Positions 44,557-55,361 of a stretch of DNA of 64,000 nt are shown in pieces. The translations under genes were made by a program, and so were the position numbers. Below the pieces are notes generated by a model. It had not been told where the DNA came from. It was given only the letters and a program-made list of their open reading frames with translations, and did no database searches. Location: positions 1,019,496 to 1,083,495 of the forward strand of contig QEOQ01000214.1 in assembly GCA_010279815.1 (NCBI GenBank), in the 5' to 3' direction. This stretch comes from Brachionus plicatilis (lineage: Eukaryota > Rotifera > Eurotatoria > Ploima > Brachionidae). The number at the start of each line of letters is the position of its first letter. Within the stretch, counting starts at the first letter, position 1.

Positions 44557-44860
44557 AGACTTGTGCGTAAGTCAAAAAATAAATTCATTTTTAAGTCATT
44601 TTTTGGTTAAGTCAAAGATTTTACTTGACTTAAGATTTTTTTTAATCGACGTCGCAAAGTGTTCGTAATTTTGGAGAGACTGAATTTTTGTACTCCGTAT
44701 ATGTCTCTGGATCGGATTTTTTCAAATGACGAATAAAGTTTGATGTATTGTTTCCTGATTCAGATATTGATTTTCTACAATAGCTGCATATTGCCGTCCG
44801 TCTAACAATATTTTTATCAGTTGCTTTTTTATCTATTTATTGCTTTTTTAAAAATTGTTA
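44552..44860 (-). mobile_element. hAT transposon remnant: terminal sequence plus BED-type zinc-finger fragment
   Basis: CAGACTTGTGCGTAAGTC at 44552 matches the right end of the MITE at 41980. Behind it, the minus strand from about 44835 to 44642 is open and reads RTAICSYCRKSISESGNNTS then NFIRHLKKSDPETYTEYK, ending in TAA. C-x2-C, NTSNFxRHLKK and the following acidic DPE correspond to the BED finger at the N-terminus of hAT transposases, but the final zinc-binding His appears to be Asp. The transposase catalytic domain is missing. I could not find the opposite terminus. Confidence 0.7.
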
Positions 44861-47173
44861 AAAAAGAAATAAAAATAAATTAAAATGCAAAAAATGCTGT
44901 GAGAATGGACTTCACTAAAACCTAATTGAAGAATAGGTTGAATTTTGATTGAGGAACCCTTTGTGAGAGGATTAGAACTAGTCATCATTAAAATATTTAT
45001 CTTTTAATTTTTTTCCAAATAAAATTGAAAACTTAAGAATTAAAGCTTAACTTTTATGTTAAGCTTGTTTAAGAATTGAAAAAAATTTCCTAAAGCCAAG
45101 TCACAGTTAGGACATTTTTGCCTTATTCTATAATCGAGCAAAAAAATCAAACTTTTCTGTCATTTATTGATTGATAAACAAATTGATGTAAGCAAATAAA
45201 GCCATTTTTTTATTTTTAAATTTCTTATTAGCATAATAATTTCAAGAAAGCAATTCAAAAATTGCAACTTGCAATTTTTCAAAGTTTGCATTCTAATTTT
45301 GAGCAAGACTGAGCAAAATGAAAATGAGCAAAATTTTTACTTTGCCGATTTCTTTTTATAAAAATTTTGCCAGAATCAAAAACGGAATCAGATTTATTTA
45401 CAACAAGCAAATTAACGTTGTCGTGAGTGTCTCTGCTTTTTAACCGAAAAAAAAACGCAGAAAAAGTTTATTTTTAGATATTAAAATTGATCTTTAAATT
45501 TATTTAAATATTTTTATAAAACTTGCTTTACATGTTATTCAGATTTAAAAAATAAAATAATTTAAAAAAAATTAATCTTTGGAAGAATAAAGTTTTTAAA
45601 TAAGAGGATTTTAAATAGGAGTAGTATCTGCAGTATAGATATACCTATCTACACTAACGCTCAAAAGCGTTTAGCCTTATTAACTGTCAGATTTTTCTGG
45701 TATCTTGAAGTTGATGATCAATTCATTTCACATTTCAATTCAAAGAGTTTATTTTTAGATATTAAAATTAATATTTAAATTTATTTTAATTTTAATGTAA
45801 CATGTTTTACATGAAATGTAAATTTGAAAAATAGAATAAAAAAATTTATTTCAAAATTATTTTTAGGAAAGTTCGGTCTTTTCATTTTATTACTTATTTG
45901 GAAATTCATATTTGAAATTCATTTATAAATTTAATTTTGTATTTTGAATGCTAGCAACAAATACTTTTGAAATGAAAAATCTTCAAAAAAAAATCAGTTT
46001 GTAAATTTAAATTTTAAAAATCAATTTTGTCAATTAGTTAAGATAATATTTTTTTAAATTTTCTTACTTTTAAATCTACATAGCATGTAAAGCATGTTAC
46101 ATAAAAAATATTCAAATAAATTTAAAGATTAATTTAAAATCTAAAAATAAACTCTTTGAATTGAAATGTGAATTTGAGTTGATTAATCAACAATTTCAAG
46201 ATGCCGCCTTTGGCAGACTTTGCTCTTCATCATTCCAATAAAATAATATGATTTAAAAAAAAAGTGTGTTTTTTAAATAAAATTTTATTTTGGCTTAAAA
46301 ATATATCTCAAATTTAAATTTAAAATTATTTCAAAAATAAAATAATGAAAATTTGCATGTCTTAATTAATTAAAATTAATTTTAAAAGAAATTAACTCAA
46401 GTCAATGTGAAATTTTAGTACAAAAAGTAAAATCCTATAATTTTTTTTCTAATTGTGAAAAAATGGTTCTGTAAAGAGTGTTAAGGGCCTGTCAGACACG
46501 TGATCATCTTTTACCTGGAAAGCCACCTTGTCCTATCCACTAGGAATCTGCTTCTTCAACGCCCATCCTCGAAAAAAATTAAAATCTTAGAAAAAAAAAC
46601 TACTTTAATTTTTAAAAAGTACTAAAATTTCAAATTAAATGACGCTTTAAATGTTGAGTTGATCATTTCAAAGCATGTTTTTATAGAATCACTCACAGAA
46701 TTTTTTGCCAATTACTTTTTTAATATTTTTTTTATGGCTCAATTTCGAGTTAGCTCAAAAAAAATTTAAATAATTTTGATAATGATTTTTTAAAAAAAAA
46801 AGATCTATGTCAGATTGAAAGTTCATAAACCTACATAACATTTTTTATTTCCATTAAAATTTACAAAGACATTCAAAGTTGAATAATTATGAAGAAATCC
46901 AGAAGAAAAGTCGAAATTAATTTTTTATTAGTTAAAAAATTATCTGTATAATTTTAAAAATTTTATAAATTTTTAATTACTTTAAATAAAAAATAAATTT
47001 TCAGTTTATTTAAATTAAGAGAAAAAAAAAATGTCCAATTCAAATATAAGCTAATTTAGTGCTTATAAAATTACGAAAAAAAATTAAAAAAACTACTCTA
47101 GTTCAAAATCTAAATAGTTGAAGTAAATTTTCTCAAAATTTTCACCCTTAAGTTCAATTGACTATTTAAAATT
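44861..47173. other. Gene-free region with palindromic MITE
   Basis: The element at 45699-46205 is described separately; a partial relative (TTTATTTTTAGATATTAAAA) is at about 45460. At about 46485-46565 there is a GC-richer patch (GTGATCATCTTTTACCTGGA) whose minus-strand translation VAFQVKDDHVSDRPLT looks like a coding fragment, unassigned. The rest is AT-rich with nothing recognised. Confidence 0.45.
45699..46205. mobile_element. Palindromic MITE, 507 bp, ends GGTATCTTGAAGTTGATGAT
   Basis: The left arm (ATCTTGAAGTTGATGATCAA, ATTTCAATTCAAAGAGTTTA, TTTTTAGATATTAAAATTAA) reappears inverted at the right end (AAACTCTTTGAATTGAAATG, AACAATTTCAAGATGCC). Relatives at 47982-48441 and 12500-12622 share both termini or one. 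No ORF. No convincing target duplication was seen. Confidence 0.78.
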
Positions 47174-50100
47174 TTAATGAGCAGCGTGAGCAGTTTTTTC
47201 GACATGATTACTGTGTCCATTTTTATGCGACCCATTAAAAAACTGAGTGTCCGCTAATTGATTGCTTAAATTATCTGGAAAAATTTTAAACCAAAAATTT
47301 CAAAATGGCAAATTTTAACTCACCTTGGGATTGCTGTTGGTATCCTTGACTCTGATTGACCATTGTCGAATACTGGTTCAAGTAATATTCAGTGGGAGAT
47401 TCGTGAAAGTGTCCAGCAGGCAAGGCCACCTGGCCGTTGTATCTAAAGTAGGGATTTTTCAAGTCCAGAGTGTTTGAGAATACTTGGGTCGAGCCTTCGA
47501 CAGTGACCATCATTGAAACGTCATAACTTTGTCTCTTATTAGTCTTGAGGCTCACTTTGCCTACAAGCTGAGCTGCTCGAGTGACCAAAAAAGGCTGTGG
47601 AAACAAACAACGAACTTGGTACCAATGGGTCAGTGGCTGAGTTGGTGCTGTTGAAAGCCATGTTTGAGTTCTTAAAAAAAATTTTAGAAAAATTAATTAC
47701 TTATCGATTTTTTATTAAGTATTTAAAAATAAAAATTAAGAATTTTGTTTTTTAATAAGTCAATTATGAAAATATTAGCAAATATTTTTTTTCATAACTA
47801 ATAAACTTGAGGCTAAATTTTTTTTAAATTAAAAAACAAGTGTTTCCTAAAAAATTAAAAATCTTAATAAAATCGTATATTTCTATAAAATTCTTAATGC
47901 CTTTATATTTGAATTTATTTATTAGAACATTTTTTTAATTTAAATAAAACTAATAATTAATCTATATTGCCATTTTCTATTGACATCTTGAAGCTGATGA
48001 TCAAAGAGTTTATCTTTAAATATAAAAATTTATCTTTAATTTTTTTTAAATAATTTTTATGTAACATGTTATGTAGATTTTATAAATAAATTAATTAAAA
48101 AAATATATTTTCTCAATTCATTGATAGAATCTATTTTTAAATTTAAATTTTTATACTGATTTTTTCTAGAATTTATTTTGATTTTTTTATTTCAAAAGTA
48201 TTTGTATCTAGCATTCAAAATTATTTAAATTTAATTTAAATTATTAAATTGTCAATAAGTAATAAATTGAAAAGATCGATCTTTCCTACAAATAATTTTG
48301 AAATATTTTTTTTGTTATTTCTTAAAATCAACATAACATGCTACATTAAAATTATTTAAATAAATTTAAAGATAAATTTCAATATCTAAAGATAAACTTT
48401 ATGAATTGAAATGATATTTTGATCATCAACTTCAAGATGCCTTTTTATTTTGAGAATATAGAAAAAATTTAATAAAATTTATGCAAATTATTAATCAAAG
48501 CATGCAATCAGATCAATATTGACAATGTTGAAGAAATGTCAGATGATGCCGAAGAATATGTGAAATTTTTTTCTTTTTTCAAAAGCCTGAACCTAATTTT
48601 ATTTTTACAAAAAAATCATCTTTATTACTAGAAAACCCAGGAAGCTTTTGAGACTTCTTTTCGGTATTAAAAGTTAAATTAAATAAAAACACAACAAAAA
48701 ATAGTCGAATTTGGATTTCGCCAAATTTATTATCAAAAAATTAATATAAATTTTTAGAGAGATTAAATTTTGATAAATTTTTTTCACTAATTTTCTCCTT
48801 ATATTCAGTAATTTTTAAAATATTTGAATTAATTAAGTCTAAAAAAATATAAATTAATTTTATCTTTATCGTTTATAATGACATTATTATTCACCTTGTC
48901 AGGTATTTTACTAGAGTTGTAAATTAAAAAATTCTAGTGATAATTAAATAATTATTTTTATATTTCTAAAAGCATAGAATTGTACAATAAAATATAAAAA
49001 GTTGCCAAATAAGCTTTTGTTTTTATTCTAAATACCCAGAGGTTCTGGTGTCTTAATGGTTAAAAAAATTTGGACTCAAAAAATTTCAATTAAATAAAAT
49101 TATCATTAAAATTCATTAAAATTATCAATTTTAATTAAAATTTAAATTATTAATTTTCATTAAAATTTCCTTCTATTATATACTTATTTTTCCTAAGATT
49201 CAGCGATTATATTACTAATCATTTTTTAATAAAATCATAAAAATTATAAAATCTATGTTTAAAATAACCAAAAAAATAATTTTTTTTTTTATGTTAAAAA
49301 AAATTTTTTTTAGACTTTTGGGGTCTTAATGGTTAAAAAAATTTGGACTCTAACATTTCCTTCTATATTGTCCTTATTTTTCCTAAGATTCAGCGATTAT
49401 TTTACTAAACATTTTTTAATAAAATCATAAAAATTATAAAATCTATGTTTAAAATAACCAAAAAAATAATATAATTTTTTTTAATAATAAAATATCTTAA
49501 TGGTTGCAAATAAAGTTTGGAACTTCTTTTGTTATACAGACTACTTAAATTAAAAAATATAAAAAAATTAAAATTAAGATTCTAGGCTTAATTATTAATA
49601 TTTTCTCCCTAATAAAAAAAAAATTATCTAAATCTTTATTTAAAAACTGAACTTACGTGGTGCCAATGAAAGCCACGTCGAACCAGAAAGCAAGACCGTG
49701 GACAACCGATGCAGCCTGAACATCAAACTTGACCGGAATTTCAATGCTCAGCAAGTCTTCTTCAGTGGCGGTCAAAAAATCAATGGTGTGCTTGACCGGC
49801 GGTGAAATAATGATCCTGGGATCAAAGGTGTCCACCACAGGCTGCTTGAAGTACTCTTCAAAAGCGACAGGCTTTAGCACGCTCAAGTCAATGCCATAGA
49901 AAGAATTCTGGGTCCAAAAGTTAGCTTTGGCCGCCTGTTCCATGAACAACGCCTCGTCAGTGAACGGAGCCACATACATATCGCCCTGGGTGGGGTACAT
50001 CTTGCCATTTGGCTTCAAAAACTTCTTGGCATGCAGATAGCTCTCCAGCATGCGTTCATTGAGCAGCATGTAGCCCATCGGCTCCGATATGATCACGTCC

Positions 50101-50768
50101 ACCTTCTCGGGCAGATCGATGTCCTCGATTTTGCCCGCTACCACCTTTATTTTGGCGGACATGCCATTTGCTTTTACCAGAGAAGTGGCATGCTGAGCCA
50201 TGGAGCTGGCCTCCACGGCGTACACTTTGGCGGCGCCGGCCTGCGCCGCAAAAAATGACAGAATGCCGGAACCGGCGCCCACGTCCAACACCACTTTGCC
50301 CTCGAAGTCCACCGAGTTGTCAAAAATGGCGCGCTGGTAGGTGGCCGTGCGCACATAGTCCTGCATCATATTCTGCTGCTGGGAAAGCAGCGAGTAGAAT
50401 TGAAAATACTGCACGGCCGATGACTCTTCGGTGCGCTGCTCGAACAAAGAGTTCTTTTTGCCATTGCGAATCTCGGCCAGTGTGGCCAGAAATTGGCACT
50501 TTTCGCACTCTTTGGCAAACTGGATGCCGATGCTGTCCGTGTTGGTGTTGATGATGACTTTGTTGGTGCCCAGTTTGGCGTACTCGACCTCCTTGCCCAC
50601 GGCGTACTTGAACAGGCCGGTTTTTTTGTCCTCGGAAAAGATGAGCGCCGAGTCGGGCACTTGGTTGAGGAGCTCCAGTGAGAGCGGCTTGGCGTGAAGC
50701 AAATTCAGGCTGCCCTCCTTGTCCAGCTTGCTGAGGATGACAAAGTCGATTTTGAGGCTTTGGCTCAT
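47174..50768 (-). CDS. CARM1: CARM1 (PRMT4), protein arginine methyltransferase, 3 exons, 519 aa
   Basis: Exons are 49657-50768, 47324-47670 and 47174-47274. Joints: ACCAC|GTAAGT to TTTAAG|A (phase 2) and CAAG|GTGAGT to TTCCAG|AT (phase 1); stop TAA at 47174. The enzyme makes asymmetric dimethylarginine on histone H3 (R17, R26) and on splicing and transcription factors. Residues 1-110 are the PH-like N-terminal domain. SAM motif I is [20 protein letters not shown] (about 160-180), the double-E loop [14 protein letters not shown] (about 228), and the THW loop [12 protein letters not shown] (exon 2, about 390). NKRQSYD and [10 protein letters not shown] are CARM1-typical. The C-terminal transactivation tail is shorter than in human (608 aa) and ends His/Asn-rich. 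Exon 1 is much GC-richer than surrounding DNA. Intron 1 (1986 bp) carries a MITE and a tandem duplication; the second intron is 49 bp. Confidence 0.96.
47982..48441. mobile_element. Palindromic MITE in CARM1 intron 1 (GACATCTTGAAGCTGATGAT ends)
   Basis: The left end ATCTTGAAGCTGATGATCAA is inverted at the right end (TTGATCATCAACTTCAAGATGCC, 48419-48441), with AGTTTATCTTTAAATAT / AATATCTAAAGATAAACTTT further in. Same family as 45699-46205. Confidence 0.75.
49035..49475. repeat. Imperfect tandem duplication in CARM1 intron 1
   Basis: GTCTTAATGGTTAAAAAAAT followed by TTTGGACTC, then ATTTCCTTCTATAT and CCTAAGATTCAGCGATTAT with AAAATCTATGTTTAAAATAA, occurs at about 49050-49290 and again at about 49320-49470. 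The second unit lacks about 90 bp of A/T-rich sequence. Confidence 0.8.
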
Positions 50769-53700
50769 GATTTGGCTTTTCTAAAATTTGATGATCTATG
50801 GTTAGCAAAAGTCAGGTATTTATAGGAAAAATGCTGCCATGGTTTGACCTATCTAATGTAAGTTCGATTTATTGACATGATAAATGTTTGTCATTAGATT
50901 GGCCAATTAAGCAAAGCAGTCGACCATGTCGCTATCTAAATGGATCATCTAAAAGTATTTGCTTTGGCCTCGGGTCCCATTTAAGAGAGAAATGCCAATG
51001 CTTGGTGAAAAGAAAAAATTTTTTTTTTTTTAATTTTTTTTTTTTTTTTCTTTCTGTGAAATAAACTACACAGAATTCGAAATGTTAGCTTTTTTGTCTT
51101 GGCATGGTTTTGGTGTACACTGTAGTGTGAGCTTGGTTTGAGCTCAATGTGCTTGGTTATACAAATTAAATTTTTCAAAATGCATTCAATTTATATTTAT
51201 ACACATTGGGGTCTTGAGATAATTAGGATTTTTTTCTTTTTTTTTTTTTGTCGGTCGTATGTTCTAGTTGGATCCGAGAAAATTTTTAGAAAGCAATTTT
51301 GTTCATAAAATACACACACTTATTATGAAATTTTTAGTCAAGGAGCTTTTTTTTTTTGTGAAACAAATAAAATTTGAAAATTTTGTCTCAGCGAACCCTT
51401 TTTTCCAAAGGTGTCGAAAATTGCGTTTATTTAATAAAAAAAATTTAAGTAAAATAAATGCATATGATAATTAATATTATTTTATTTGATAAGATTTTTA
51501 CATTTTTTTATCTTATTGTTTTTAAATTGAAATATATTTTAATTTTTAATTTAATGCTGAAAAAAATATTGTTTCTTAATTTGGAAGAAGGCAAAATTAA
51601 AAATGGCCTTAAGTGTTTTTCAAATTGTCTTTTTTTAAACAAAACAAAATTTAAATTTAATGCGATTTTTTTTTTGACTTTTATTCTTGAAAAAATAATT
51701 TTTTAATTTTTCCAAGGCTGACAATAATTAATAATTAGTTTGAGTAATTCAACTTGATTCAATTTTGCACTTTTGACTTTTAGTTACTTTACAAATCAAA
51801 GCTTCTTATCTAATTCTAGTTTTCAAATGACACTTTTAATTAAGTCCTTTCTAAAATTTCCCCCAGGTGTATGATTTGATCTAAAAGTTCAATTTTAATT
51901 TTTGCAAATTTTGACCGCAGGGGCTTATGCACCTTACCCAAATGAGAAATTGTATTTTATCAGGACAAAATTTCATTACTTTTTTTATATTTGCCGTAAT
52001 TAAAAATAGGCTTTTGCTAAAGTTAGTTCCAGAATAGCATCTTCAGTAAAACAAGTCCTTCAAGAAGTATAAAAATTTTAATGTCAATTTTTTAACAAAA
52101 ATTAATATATTATATTTACAGTTTAAAAAAAAACCCTAAATTATCATAATTTTACGTAAATTGACGTAATCAAATTCAATTACTATATTATTCGTATTGG
52201 TTTCGTAGTGCTATGATAAGCTTTTTAAAGAGTTGGTAAGTGAAAAAATTAAATAATGCTAAAATAAATTTTTTTTTATCAGTAATGAACATAATTTAAT
52301 TCGAAATCAATCAATTTCTCAAACAAAAAGAAATAAAAAAACTAAAAAAAAATCTCAAGTCAAAGTATTGACTTGGCTTTGACTTGAGATTTTTTTTTAC
52401 CAAAATTACCCTAAATTTTTAGTTTAACTTGGCATTATGAGTTCTAGAAAATAAAAAGTAAAATAAAAATGAAAATGAAAAAAACTCAATTTTATTTTCT
52501 AAGTCTTATTAATGGCAGGCAGAGAAACCGTCAATTAATTTAGAGAAATGTCAACTAGTTTTTTTGTCAACTATATATTCGTCAATACTAACTTATCAAT
52601 TATATCAAATATTTGTAACTTAAAATAAATAATTGTGAATTAAATTTAATAATTTTCAATTAAATTAATTTATTAAATATTTGCCTCAAAAAAGTGCCGG
52701 ATCCGTCTTTAATGAAAGTTTCAATATACATTTTCGAGGACGATCACAGCGACCCAGAATTTCCTCTGAAACAAAAGCATTGCATAAAAATAAGAAGCTA
52801 AAACATTTCCATATTTATGAAAAACTGTTATTTTTTTTTTAAAACTTTTTTTTATATTTTCTTTCATATTACATTGTTAAAATTTTTTAACTTGAAAAAT
52901 CTTTTTATATTACATTGACAAAAATAAAAAATAATTGACAAAACATTTATTTAAATGATGTTAATTTTTTAAAAATGACTCTTGCATAACTAATGAATTA
53001 TCTAGTTTTAATGACAAATATTTCTTTTTTAATTGACATTTATATATATTAATTGATAAAATATCATTTAGTCTTTATTAATTTATTTTTTTAAAAGACC
53101 AAAATTGGTCCTGTAAGTTGTACCATGTAATAATCCACAATACAATATAATGAGTGTAAATAAAATTGCAGGGTATTTGCAGAAGTTTGATCTAGGTGAT
53201 TAAATTCACGAATTATCTGGTAGTTTAAAAAATAATAATTTTGTTTTTATATTCAAAATGTCCAAAACTTAATTTTTTTTAAAGGAAAAAAAATTAATAT
53301 AAGATAGTCATGATTTAAATTTGACACGAATTTAAAAAGCATTTCGAAGACTCGTTCATTTAAAAATCTTTTAAATTTTGCCAAAACTATTAAAAAAATT
53401 AGTACAATTTTACTTATATGTACATAAGATAAAATTAATTTTCATAATTCTTTAATTTATAGCGTCATTTAGCGTATAAAAAACTACTTTAATTATTTTG
53501 AAAAAAATCATAGAACGTTAAATTTGGTTCATATTTCTGGTTTAATTTTCTTTTGATCAATAGTAAAAGAAATAATCACAATTTTTCATATTTTATTTAT
53601 AAATAAAAATTTTGTATTGAACAATACCTCATTTGAAGCAAAAATTATAAAATAAAAAAAATAATTTAAATCTTAAATTAACCAAAAGCTAAATTTTTTG

Positions 53701-54195
53701 AAGCTCAACTAATTTTGGATTGTATTTTGAAAAAAAACACAGGAACTTAAAATATCAATTAAAATTAATTGACATTTAGTTTGAGTACTTATTATTTTTC
53801 AAAGTCTTTTATCTGTTAATAAGACTCTAATTTACAATAAATTAATAAATAATTCAATAATTAAACAAATATAAAATTTTTGCTTCATTAAAAAATATTT
53901 TTTTTAAAATTTATTTTTTGTAAATAGCAAAAAAAAAATTAAATATTTTTTTACTAGTGGTTTAGACACGTGATTTTTTCATTAGTAGTGGTTCAAAAAA
54001 ATTTCTATCAAAAAATTTTATTCAAAAAATTGAATTATTTAAATTACAAAAAAAATTAAATACATTTATCAAAAAAAATAATTGAGGTCACTTGTAAAAA
54101 CATATTCTTAACTAATTGTATGGATCAAACGAAAAATGTACCAATTGTTTCAAAAATAGATAAACAAAATACACACTGAGATCTAAGCACTAATC
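50769..54195. other. Gene-free region between CARM1 and Wnt
   Basis: No gene is supported. Short Lys/Phe/Ile-rich frames at 51268-51706 look like chance. At 52352-52393 a short hairpin (AATCTCAAGTCAAAGTATTG and its complement) is a remnant of the AAGTC hAT-MITE family. At about 52700-52800 a GC-richer piece (GCCGGATCCGTCTTTAATGA) could be a coding scrap; not assigned. Upstream of CARM1, 50800-50980 has higher GC and is the likely promoter. Confidence 0.5.
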
Positions 54196-55361
54196 TTATC
54201 TACATCTTGTTACCTCTTGAATTTTTTTACACTCTTTACAAATGACTGAACAGCACCATTTAAATGTACAATTACATTTGTACGCAACCACTTCAAGCTG
54301 AGTGACAAACGGCCGGCCGCAACACAACAAATCACAACTGTCTATACCCCGGGATGTCTTGTTACAGACCCGATCCCTAGTTCCATAGGTGGCAAGCCGC
54401 GGAATCGGTCTACAAAAATCCGGACTATTTCTGACATAAACCAACTCATTTTTGGACAAACTAGCCAGTGCTCTATTCCGCGCCACCACTCTTTTCCGGT
54501 TCATTTTTCTCTCCACATTTACCTGGACTGCTGCATCATACTTTTCCTTTAGTTTTGTTCCAATGATCGAAAAAGAAGGCATCGATCTCCAGCAAGTTTT
54601 AATCTCACAAGCACCCGAAACACCGTGACACTTACATTGCCTGTTAATATTTTTCTCAATTACTTTGCGACCAGTCTCAAAATTGTGCAAGTTGACCACC
54701 AACAAATTTGCTCTTTTTCTCAGTCGAGGGTCCAAAAAACTCTCGGCCACTGCCATCCCATACGCTATGTTGTCAGAACACCTTTTATTTTTTAAATAAA
54801 TTTTAATGAAAAAATATTTTTTTTTTAATTTTTATTTAAAATTTTGTACCCAGACCACAAGTGACCATTTCGGATGGGTCTTTTTTTGGTCTCATCACAA
54901 CTGCAGCCTGCCAATTTTCCCTCACTGCATGCACTGGTAATCGAGTAGGTCAAAGCAGCGGATGACAGCGCGTACACAAAAGCCGCTTCTCGTACACCAG
55001 ACTCCGGCAGACGATTAAACACATTTGGATTGCTGGACGTGGAACAGTTCCATCTTCGACTTTTGAATTGGCTTTCACACTCGGACAGAGTGATTTTGGC
55101 TGCTTGGTAAATGATGTCCATGAAGTCAAAATGTTCGCGGCAAAATTTTTTTTGGATATTGGTCCATCCGGACAAGCTGTCGCAAATTTGCACTTGGCTC
55201 ATGTTTTTTGACAAATGAGTCACGTGAGCTATTGATCTTTTTTAAAAGTTTAAATTTAGAAATTTAAAATTTTTTTTTAAATTGGTGGGTTCTTACAGCC
55301 AGCTAAGGGATGCGTGGCACAATGGCATCAGCAAAAAAATGAGGTATATCCAATTTTTCAT
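54196..55361 (-). CDS. Wnt ligand, Wnt16/Wnt4-like, 3 exons, 345 aa
   Basis: Exons are 55297-55361 (signal peptide, MKNWIYLIFLLMPLCHA), 54850-55236 and 54196-54781. Joints: TGGCT|GTAAGA to AAAAAG|A (phase 2) and TCTGG|GTACAA to AAAAG|G (phase 2). Wnts are secreted lipid-modified ligands for Frizzled/LRP receptors. Landmarks: SRRWNCS, REAAFVYALSSAALTYSITS ACS, CSDNIAYGMA, the acylation-site motif CKCHGVSGACEIKTCW with the conserved Ser, LVYVRNSPDFC, GTRDRVCNKTSRGIDSCDLL CCGR, and the Cys-rich end FKWCCSVICKECKKIQEVTR CR. Length is typical. SMPSFSIIGTKLKEKYD resembles Wnt16 and the linker RKMNRKR also does, while PDFC and CNKTS fit Wnt4; the subfamily is unsettled. Introns are 60 and 68 bp. Confidence 0.95.

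Noticed and set aside
50168..50808. Overlapping frames on both strands rich in Arg/Pro/Trp
   Set aside because: Shadows of GC-richer CARM1 exon 1, which has clear family motifs.
51268..51706. Two overlapping Phe/Lys/Ile-rich frames
   Set aside because: AT-biased chance ORFs without motif or codon support.
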